From: Polyangium fumosum
GTDB taxonomy: Bacteria > Myxococcota_A > Polyangia > Polyangiales > Polyangiaceae
Assembly (NCBI RefSeq): GCF_005144585.1
Contig: NZ_SSMQ01000049.1
Span: forward strand, 31,932-95,931
Reading direction: 5' to 3'
Length of the DNA stretch: 64,000 nt
In this document: one piece after another, positions 37,389-43,817 of the stretch
How the letters are laid out: each line of letters starts with the position of its first letter
Numbering within the stretch: position 1 is the first letter of the stretch
Made by a program: the position numbers and the translations under genes
The notes under the pieces: model-generated
Database searches by the model: none
Seen by the model: the letters and a program-made list of their open reading frames with translations, nothing else
What the model was told of the DNA's origin: nothing

Positions 37389-37685
37389 ATGGCGAACAAC
37401 GGAACAGGTGGGCTGCCGAGCTTCTCCCGCAAGCCGGGTGGCATGCTCTCCAAGACGGAGAGCGAGGTCGGCGCGAAGGCGAGCGAAGAGGCGGATCGCG
37501 CCGGCGTGATCGGCGACGACGCGGGTGGCGTGATCCCGGCGCAGCATTGCTCGCACGGCTCGCACGGCAGCCACGGCAGCCACGGCAGCCACGGCAGCCA
37601 CGGCAGCCACGGCAGCCACGGCTCGCACGGCAGCCACGGCAGCCACGGCAGCCACGGCTCGCACGGCAGCCACGGCAGCTGGTAG
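37389..37685 (+). CDS. His-Gly-Ser repeat precursor peptide (HxsA-like substrate)
   Basis: The 98-residue protein has a 54-residue leader (GGLPSFSRKPGGMLSKTE, acidic helix, IPAQHC). It is followed by fourteen exact Ser-His-Gly tripeptides and a C-terminal Ser-Trp. AGGGAGG lies 6 nt before ATG 37389, so expression should be strong. The core fits the His-Xaa-Ser repeat substrates that name the Hxs system, with Xaa always Gly. The product is probably modified by HxsB and the partner radical SAM enzyme, and the His array could chelate Cu, Zn or Ni. The Ser codons are TCG in repeats 1, 2, 9 and 13 and AGC elsewhere, showing growth by 9-bp duplication. Confidence 0.85.
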   Translation: MANNGTGGLPSFSRKPGGMLSKTESEVGAKASEEADRAGVIGDDAGGVIPAQHCSHGSHGSHGSHGSHGSHGSHGSHGSHGSHGSHGSHGSHGSHGSW

Positions 37686-37848
37686 ACCGTCTCCCGGCGC
37701 GCCCACAGCCCTAGCTACCCCTCGCCTGGCGGGCGAAACGGCCCTGTTCGTCCGCCCTAACCCCCCGATCTCACGCGGTTCCAGCCTGCTCGGATCGGCC
37801 TCTTGCGGAGGCTCTGGATCCAAAGGGACGGAGGCGCATTTGATCAGC

Positions 37849-37876
37849 TTGCGGAACGGACGCGCGTCCGTATACT
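37849..37876 (+). promoter_or_regulatory. Sigma-70-type promoter of rplU-rpmA with internal palindrome
   Basis: TTGCGG (37849-37854) and TATACT (37871-37876) are 16 bp apart and lie about 70 bp before the rplU start. The spacer is occupied by a perfect 16-bp palindrome, ACGGACGCGCGTCCGT (37856-37871), which could be an operator or an accidental GC palindrome. Confidence 0.6.
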
Positions 37877-37943
37877 TCCGCTCCCTTGTTTCCCGGCGGA
37901 GTACGTCGGTGAAGCAAATGTCGAGGGCGTCGAGGGCACGAAC

Positions 37944-38252
37944 ATGTACGCGGTCATCAAGACGGGCGGCAAGCAGTACAGGGTCAGCGAAGGCCAGGTG
38001 CTGCGCGTCGAGAAGCTGAGCGGCAACGCTGGCGACAAGGTTACGTTCAACGAAGTCCTGCTCGTCGGCGGCGAGGCCACCAAGATCGGCCAGCCGCTCG
38101 TTGCGGGTGCAAAGGTCGAGGCGCAGATCAATGCGCAGGATCGCGGCAAGAAGGTCGTGATCTTCAAGTTCCGGCGTCGGAAGAACTACCGCCGCAAGAC
38201 GGGGCACCGGCAGCCGTACACCGAGCTCAAGATCACCGGCATCAGCGCCTAG
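37944..38252 (+). CDS. rplU: 50S ribosomal protein L21
   Basis: The 102-residue protein (normal length) starts [18 protein letters not shown] and has the C-terminal signature [21 protein letters not shown]21 binds 23S rRNA in the large subunit. It is followed 11 bp later by rpmA, the usual order. ATG 37944 gives the exact family N-terminus; the longer open frame upstream is not used. Confidence 0.97.
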   Translation: MYAVIKTGGKQYRVSEGQVLRVEKLSGNAGDKVTFNEVLLVGGEATKIGQPLVAGAKVEAQINAQDRGKKVVIFKFRRRKNYRRKTGHRQPYTELKITGISA

Positions 38253-38263
38253 GAGAAACCGGC

Positions 38264-38518
38264 ATGGCTCATAAAAAAGGTGGCGGCTCGTCCCGCAACG
38301 GGCGCGATTCGAGCGCACAAAAGCGCGGCGTGAAGGTGTACGCGGGGACCGAGGTCTCGGCGGGTAGCATCCTCGTGCGGCAGGTGGGTTCGTCGATCCA
38401 CGCCGGCAAGAACGTCGGCACGGGCAAGGACTTCACGCTCTTCGCCCTCGTGGAGGGCGTCGTGAAGTACGAGTGGAAGTCGAACACGAAGAAGCAGGTC
38501 TCGGTCTATCCGGCCTGA
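38264..38518 (+). CDS. rpmA: 50S ribosomal protein L27
   Basis: The 84-residue protein starts [20 protein letters not shown], the conserved L27 N-terminus that reaches the peptidyl-transferase centre, and continues [19 protein letters not shown] and [17 protein letters not shown]. An AGGAGA ribosome-binding site follows directly after the rplU stop. There is no N-terminal cleavage extension of the Firmicutes type. Confidence 0.97.
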   Translation: MAHKKGGGSSRNGRDSSAQKRGVKVYAGTEVSAGSILVRQVGSSIHAGKNVGTGKDFTLFALVEGVVKYEWKSNTKKQVSVYPA

Positions 38519-38546
38519 TTCTGCGGCGTTCGTGATCGAGACGAAT

Positions 38547-38582
38547 CGGGCGATGCGGCGGGGAAAACCCGTCGATCGCCCG
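38547..38582 (+). terminator. Hairpin after rpmA
   Basis: CGGGCGAT (38547-38554) pairs with ATCGCCCG (38575-38582), and the inside folds further (GGCGGG GAAAA CCCGTC). It lies 29 bp after rpmA. The following sequence is only mildly T-rich. Confidence 0.55.
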
Positions 38583-38640
38583 TCGTCCATTTGAGGTCCA
38601 ACCCATCACGCGCGCTCTGCGGCGAGGACGATCCGCGGCG

Positions 38641-39480
38641 ATGACGTACAAGCTCCTGGCCCTCGATCTCGACGGCACCCTGCTCCGGCACGACGGTTCG
38701 CTCCACGAGCGCGATCGCTGGGCGATCGAGCGCCTGCAGAGCGGCGGCGTGGCCGTGACGATCTGCACGGGCCGGCTCTACTCGGGCTCGCGCGAGGCCG
38801 CCGTGGCGGCGCGGATCCAGGGGCCGATCGCCTGCGTGGACGGGAGCCACATCGTCGACGCGCGTGACGATCGCGAGCACTACCACGCTTCGCTCACGGG
38901 CGATCATGCCGCGCAGCTTCGACGCGTGCTCGAGCGGCATCGGACCGCGAGCTTCGTGTTCGCGCACGACAGCATCGTGCACGACGCCGCAGGCGCGCCG
39001 TGGAGCAGCTACGTGCGCACGTGGTCGCCGCGGGTGACGGTCGTCGAGCGCGTCACGTCGCACCCGTACTGGGAACACGAGCGGGGGCTGCTCGCGGTCG
39101 TGGCGATCGGCTCGAAGGACAGCGTGCACGCGGCCGCGGAGGAGCTCGAAGGCGAGCTCGGCGGCGCGGCGTTTGTCGTGCGGTTCGCGGTGACGCGCGC
39201 GGCCGACACACACGCGATGGTGGTGCGCGCGGCCGGGCCCACGAAGGGCACGGCGATCGCGTGGCTCGCGGACTACCACGGCTGCGCGGTGAACGAGGTC
39301 GTCGTGGTGGGCGATTGGCTCAACGACGTGCCGATGTTCCAAGTCGCGGGGCGATCGTTCGCGATGGGCAGCGCGCCGTCGTTCGTGAAAGAACACGCGA
39401 GCGAAGAGCTCGCCGCGTGGAGCGCGGACGACGCGGGCGTCGCCGAGGCGATCGAGCGGGCCTGGGGGACGTTAGGATGA
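38641..39480 (+). CDS. HAD-superfamily phosphatase (Cof type)
   Basis: The 279-residue protein has the HAD motifs LALDLDGTLL (nucleophile Asp near 9), TVCTG-like VTICTGR, the Lys of GPTKGTAI, and VVVGDWLNDVPMF (acidic motif IV). A C2-type cap lies between motifs II and III, as in Cof/YbiV sugar-phosphate or flavin-phosphate phosphatases. The substrate is not readable. It is the first gene after the ribosomal operon, and its last 9 bp overlap the tail of the convergent receiver gene. Confidence 0.88.
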   Translation: MTYKLLALDLDGTLLRHDGSLHERDRWAIERLQSGGVAVTICTGRLYSGSREAAVAARIQGPIACVDGSHIVDARDDREHYHASLTGDHAAQLRRVLERHRTASFVFAHDSIVHDAAGAPWSSYVRTWSPRVTVVERVTSHPYWEHERGLLAVVAIGSKDSVHAAAEELEGELGGAAFVVRFAVTRAADTHAMVVRAAGPTKGTAIAWLADYHGCAVNEVVVVGDWLNDVPMFQVAGRSFAMGSAPSFVKEHASEELAAWSADDAGVAEAIERAWGTLG

Positions 39481-39915
39481 GCTCTTCGACGAGGGCGCGC
39501 TGGAGGTAGGCGCGCGCGGCGTGCCCACGTGCGAAGGGGGCGCGAAGCCGAGGTAGAAGAGCCGTTCGACCTCGCCGATGAGATCGCGCATGCCGATGGG
39601 CTTGGCGAGGAACCCTTCGGCGCCGGCTTGCGCGGCCTCGGCGCGCGCGCCGCGTTTGCCCGAGATCACGAGGAAGCGGCAGTCGTAGCCGCGCGAGCGT
39701 GCGGCCTCGATGAAGTCGGTGCCGTTCATCTCGGGCATGCGCTGGTCGACCACGACGACGTCGACGCGGTCGAGCCGCTCGAGCGCCGCCCCGGGGGACA
39801 TCGTCTCGCGCACCTCACACCCCTCGGCTTCCAGGCACATCCCCAGGAGCCTCAAGATGTCGGGGTCGTCATCGACCACGAGCACGACGGGGGGACGCGG
39901 TCGCCACGTGCGCAT
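39472..39915 (-). CDS. Single-domain response regulator (receiver protein)
   Basis: The 147-residue protein has a full receiver domain: VVLVVDDDPDILRLL (acidic pocket), VDVVVVDQRMPEMNGTDF (phospho-acceptor Asp near 58), FLVISGKRG (Ser/Thr switch), and GFLAKPIGMRDL (Lys). There is no DNA-binding output domain, only a short Ser/Pro-rich tail. It therefore acts by protein contact, like CheY. ATG 39915 is used; an upstream TTG at 39951 could add 12 residues. No kinase gene is adjacent, so it is an orphan. Confidence 0.85.
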   Translation of the reverse strand: MRTWRPRPPVVLVVDDDPDILRLLGMCLEAEGCEVRETMSPGAALERLDRVDVVVVDQRMPEMNGTDFIEAARSRGYDCRFLVISGKRGARAEAAQAGAEGFLAKPIGMRDLIGEVERLFYLGFAPPSHVGTPRAPTSSAPSSKSSS

Positions 39916-40042
39916 GATCCGGAGATTACCCGGGTTTCTGCGTGCTTCCAAATGTGAAAGACGGCCGGCACGAAAATGCCAGGAGGACGGATCACGCTCC
40001 GTCCGCGGCCGTCGATGCGAGGGTGTGGGGGGGTTTGCCCAG

Positions 40043-40069
40043 GGGCTCGACGCGTGATGCGGAGCCCCC
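40043..40069 (-). terminator. Hairpin after the TPR gene
   Basis: GGGGCTC (40043-40049) and GAGCCCC (40063-40069) pair with a 13-nt loop, 24 bp beyond the stop of the minus-strand TPR gene. On the minus strand the stem is followed by C-rich rather than T-rich sequence (gggcaaacc), so it is a weak candidate. Confidence 0.4.
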
Positions 40070-40092
40070 GGGTGCGGGTGCGTGTCGCGCTG

Positions 40093-41223
40093 TTACTTGC
40101 GCTGCTGCTGAGCAGCGGCGAGCTGCTGCTGCTGCTGCTGGAGGAACTGCGCGACGACGCGCGAGCGCTCGATGGCGAACTGCTTGACTTCCTTGTTGGG
40201 CGAACCCGCGAGGGCGTTGAGCAGCTTCGTGACCTTCTCGATCTGGCGCGACTGGAAGAGGGCCTCGAAGTAGTTGTTCGCGATGCGAACGTCGCGGCTC
40301 ATCTTCGCCTCGTGCGGCTGCAGGAGCCGGATGACGGCTTCGAGGTCGCCCTTCTGGCCGTAGAGCGCCGAGAGGCAGAGGAGCGCGAGCGGATCGTCGG
40401 GCGCGATCTCCACGCCCTTCTTGGCGTAGGTGACGGCGCGATCACGGGTCGCATCGTCGTTCGCGAAGAAGCCCTGGAGCGCGATGTACGGCGCGGCGCT
40501 CTTCTTGTCGGTGGCCATCTTCTCGATCTCGGCGATGGCCGTGTCCTCGTCGCCGTGCTGCTTGAGGTACTGGTAGAGGTAGGCCCACGCGTCGATGCAG
40601 CCGATGCTGATGCCGATCGCCTTGTCGACGAACTCGCGCTCCTTGTCGGCTTCCTTCTTGAGCTGGAAGACCTTGGCGAGGTGCAGCGAGGGGTAGGGGT
40701 TGTCCTTGAGGAGGTTTTGCGCGCCTTTCAGCGTGCCCTCGGCCTTGTCGAGCTTCTCCTGCTGGAGTTGCGCGATGCCGAGCGCGAGCCAGTCGTCGCC
40801 CGTGCCGCCCTTCGCAACGACCTTCGAGAGCACCTGCTCGGCGCGCTGCAGGCGGTTGTACTTGAGGAGCTCCTGGGCGTAGATGCGCGCGCGGTTGAGG
40901 TCGTCGGGCTGCTCCTGCCAGTGCTTCTCCAGGCCGGCGAGCAGGTCTTCGAGGCCGATCGCGATCGGGCGGCCCTGGTCGTCCTGCACCTGCACCGCGG
41001 GGCCGTTGAAGCCGAGCAGCTTCCACATCTGCTCGGGCGTCACGAGCGACGGGCCCTTGTCGAGCATGGCCTTGGTGTCGTCGTCGACCTTCGAGAGGGG
41101 AATCACGATGAGAGCGTTGCCAGGCACTCCGTTGGGGAATGCGCTGACGGGCGCCATGATGGCCGCGCCGCCCGTGATCTGAAGTCCCGCCGCCACTCCA
41201 CCCTGCTGTCCGTTCTGCGCCAT
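40093..41223 (-). CDS. Cytoplasmic TPR-repeat protein
   Basis: This 376-residue protein has no signal peptide. The N-terminal 100 residues (NALIVIPLSKVDDDTKAMLD) are a small alpha/beta part, and from about 110 to 350 TPR helices follow (RLQRAEQVLSKVVAKGGTGD, LEAVIRLLQPHEAKMSRDVR). The C-terminus is a Gln run (FLQQQQQQLAAAQQQRK). It probably serves as a scaffold; no catalytic motif is visible. It lies 188 bp downstream of the RecD2 stop region start-to-stop on the same strand, with no sign of coupling. Confidence 0.75.
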   Translation of the reverse strand: MAQNGQQGGVAAGLQITGGAAIMAPVSAFPNGVPGNALIVIPLSKVDDDTKAMLDKGPSLVTPEQMWKLLGFNGPAVQVQDDQGRPIAIGLEDLLAGLEKHWQEQPDDLNRARIYAQELLKYNRLQRAEQVLSKVVAKGGTGDDWLALGIAQLQQEKLDKAEGTLKGAQNLLKDNPYPSLHLAKVFQLKKEADKEREFVDKAIGISIGCIDAWAYLYQYLKQHGDEDTAIAEIEKMATDKKSAAPYIALQGFFANDDATRDRAVTYAKKGVEIAPDDPLALLCLSALYGQKGDLEAVIRLLQPHEAKMSRDVRIANNYFEALFQSRQIEKVTKLLNALAGSPNKEVKQFAIERSRVVAQFLQQQQQQLAAAQQQRK

Positions 41224-41411
41224 GGTCGCTCCACCCGGGAAACGCGAGGCGCGCCTTGCGCCCGCGGTCGCCGCTCGACGGCGCTTTTGTACGCGTCGAA
41301 CGGGAAAGAAATGTCGTTGGTTACGAGGGGCGGGCAGGCTAGCAGGATGCCCCCATCAGAGCAACGGCCCCCGCGGATCCGAAGCTTTTCGCTCACGTCG
41401 ATACCAACAAG

Positions 41412-43736
41412 TCAGCCGCGGCGGAGTCGATGCGCGAGGCCGGTCTGACGCTCCTCGCGCCGCGTCTCCGAGAGCGCGAGGTTGAGCGCTCGCCCGTCCG
41501 TGACGAGCACGACGAGCCGCTTTCCGCGCGTGACGGCCGTGTAGAGCAGGTTCCGCGAGAGCATCACGAAATGCTGCGAGAGCAGCGTGACCACGACGGC
41601 CGGATACTCGCTGCCCTGGCTCTTGTGGATGGTCGTCGCGTACGCGAGCACGAGCTCGTCGAGGTCGCTCTCTTCGTAGGCGACGTCCCGGCCGTCGAAC
41701 GTGACCGTGAGTGTCCCGGCCTCGGCGTCGATCGCGCGGACGAGGCCGACGTCGCCGTTGTAGACCTCGCGGTCGTAGTCGTTCTTGAGCTGCATGACTT
41801 TGTCGCCGAGGCGGAAGACCTTGCCGCCACGCGTGACCGAGGGGCCGTCGGGGTTGAGCGACCGCTGGAGCGTCTCGTTCAGCGCGATCGTGCCGACGGG
41901 GCCCTTGTTCATCGGCGAGAGGACCTGCACGTCGCGGACCGGATGCAGGCCGAAGCCGCGCGGGATGCGCTCGGTGACGAGCTCGTGGATCGTGGCGGCG
42001 GCCTCCTCGGGGTCCTTTCGTTGGAAGACAAAGAATTCGCCGCGCTTGTCGGTCGCCCCCTCGGGTTTTTCGCCGTCGTGGATGCGGTGCGCGTTCTGCA
42101 CGATGAGGCTGCCCTCGGCCTGGCGGAAGATCTGCGAGAGGCGCACCGTGGGGATGGCGCCCGAGGCGATGATGTCGCGCAGGACCGCGCCCGGGCCGAC
42201 GGACGGGAGCTGATCGACGTCGCCGACGAGCACGAGGCGGGCCTCGTCGGAGGTGGCCTGCGTGAGCGCGTCGCAGAGCGGCAGATCGATCATCGAGGCC
42301 TCGTCCACGATGAGCACGTCGGCCTCGAGCGCGCGGCCCTTCTTGCGGAGGAAGCCGCGCTCCTTCGGGTCGAACTCGAGCATGCGGTGGAGCGTGACGG
42401 CCTCGCGCCCGGTTGCCTCGCTCATGCGCTTGGCGGCGCGGCCCGTGGGCGCGGCGAGGCGCACGGTGTGGCCTGCGAGATCGAAGAGCGCGAGGATCGC
42501 ACGGACGATCGTGGTTTTTCCGACGCCGGGTCCGCCCGTGATGACGAGGATCTTGCTCCGCGCGGCTTGCTCGATCGCGTCGCGTTGCGCGGGCGCGAGG
42601 GCGACACGCGTGCGGGCCTCGAAGCTCTCGATCGCGGCCTGGGCGACGACCTCCGGAGGTTCGCCGCGGCGCCCCGCGAGGGGACGGCCAGGCGCGCGGA
42701 GGAGCGCGAGCAGGCGTTCGGCGAGGCGCGCCTCCGCTTCGTAGAGCGTTGATTCGTAGACGGCGACCTCGCCCGAGGGGAGGGTCTCGACCCGCGCGCG
42801 GCCCGACAACGCGAGCGCGTCGATGGCGCGATTCACGCCTTCCTCTTCGCGTTCGAGCATCAGCGCGGCGGCCGCGACGAGCGCGTTTCGTTCGGCGTAC
42901 ACGTGCCCCTTGCCCGCGAGGTCGCTCAGCATTTGCAGCACGCCGGCCTGCGCGCGCTCGGGCGCGTCCGGCGAAACGCCGACGGCGCGCGCGATCTGAT
43001 CGGCGGTCTTGAAACCGACGCCCCAGACCTCGAGCGCGAGCCGGTAGGGCGCGCGCTTCACGATGTCGATCGCGGAGGCGCCGAAGCGCTTGTAGATACG
43101 CGTCGCCAGCGCGGCCGAGGCGCCGTGCTGCTGGAGGAAGATCATGATGTCGCGGATGACGCGCTGCGACGCCCAGGCCTTGGCCACGGCCTCGGCGCGG
43201 CGTGATCCGAGCCCCGGCACCTCGGCGAGGCGCTCGGGCTCCTCATCGAGCACGCGCAGCGCGTCCACGCCGAGCGTCTCGACGATCCGCTTGGCGAACA
43301 CGGGACCGACGCCGGCGACCATGCCCGAGCCGAGGTATTTTTCGAGGCCCTGCAAGGTCGAGGGAGCGATCTCCAGCAGGGTTTCGACGCGGAGCTGGTC
43401 GCCGTGGCGGCCGTCGCGTTCGTAGCGGCCGGTCGCTCGGACGCGCGTGCCGGGGGCGACGGGCTGGAAGCGGCCAACCCAGGGCAGAGGGGCCTCGTGG
43501 CCGTCGATCGCGACCTTCACGACCCGGAAGCCCGTTTGGTCGTTCTCGTAGGTGACACGCACGACCTCGCCTTCGAGGGTGAGGGTGCCGTCCTTCGCGG
43601 GTGCTGCCTTTTGCGCCGCGAAAAGCGTGTGTTGCGCGGGACCCTGGGGCCCGGATCGCGGGCGTGACGCGGCCCCGGCCGGGCCTTTTCGACCCGTCCC
43701 CCCGGCAAGCAGAGGCGTGCGTCCGCGGCGGTTCAT
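41412..43736 (-). CDS. recD2: ATP-dependent RecD2-type DNA helicase
   Basis: The 774-residue SF1B helicase has an N-terminal OB-like part (LEGEVVRVTYENDQTGFRVV) and a tandem helix-hairpin-helix region (GMVAGVGPVFAKRIVETLG, VPGLGSRRAEAVAKAW) that is typical of RecD2 and absent in RecD. The motor follows with Walker A ITGGPGVGKTT, motif II LIVDEASMIDLP, GDVDQLPSVGPG, and a 2B-like end YATTIHKSQGSEYPAVVV. RecD2 unwinds DNA 5' to 3' in repair without RecBC. The first 50 residues are low-complexity, so translation may begin downstream of ATG 43736. Confidence 0.93.
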   Translation of the reverse strand: MNRRGRTPLLAGGTGRKGPAGAASRPRSGPQGPAQHTLFAAQKAAPAKDGTLTLEGEVVRVTYENDQTGFRVVKVAIDGHEAPLPWVGRFQPVAPGTRVRATGRYERDGRHGDQLRVETLLEIAPSTLQGLEKYLGSGMVAGVGPVFAKRIVETLGVDALRVLDEEPERLAEVPGLGSRRAEAVAKAWASQRVIRDIMIFLQQHGASAALATRIYKRFGASAIDIVKRAPYRLALEVWGVGFKTADQIARAVGVSPDAPERAQAGVLQMLSDLAGKGHVYAERNALVAAAALMLEREEEGVNRAIDALALSGRARVETLPSGEVAVYESTLYEAEARLAERLLALLRAPGRPLAGRRGEPPEVVAQAAIESFEARTRVALAPAQRDAIEQAARSKILVITGGPGVGKTTIVRAILALFDLAGHTVRLAAPTGRAAKRMSEATGREAVTLHRMLEFDPKERGFLRKKGRALEADVLIVDEASMIDLPLCDALTQATSDEARLVLVGDVDQLPSVGPGAVLRDIIASGAIPTVRLSQIFRQAEGSLIVQNAHRIHDGEKPEGATDKRGEFFVFQRKDPEEAAATIHELVTERIPRGFGLHPVRDVQVLSPMNKGPVGTIALNETLQRSLNPDGPSVTRGGKVFRLGDKVMQLKNDYDREVYNGDVGLVRAIDAEAGTLTVTFDGRDVAYEESDLDELVLAYATTIHKSQGSEYPAVVVTLLSQHFVMLSRNLLYTAVTRGKRLVVLVTDGRALNLALSETRREERQTGLAHRLRRG

Positions 43737-43817
43737 GGGCGCGGGGCGAGGCTAGCGCGGTTTTCCCGCGGCGAGGGGCTTTGCTCGGCGGGTTTGTTGG
43801 GTAAGACTCGCCGCCCG

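Noticed and set aside
37199..37714. Arg-Gln-Pro repeat protein in another frame of the His-Gly-Ser gene
   Set aside because: It is the frame-shifted reading of the same 9-bp repeats; only the Ser-His-Gly frame has a strong ribosome-binding site, a sensible leader and a fitting operon position.
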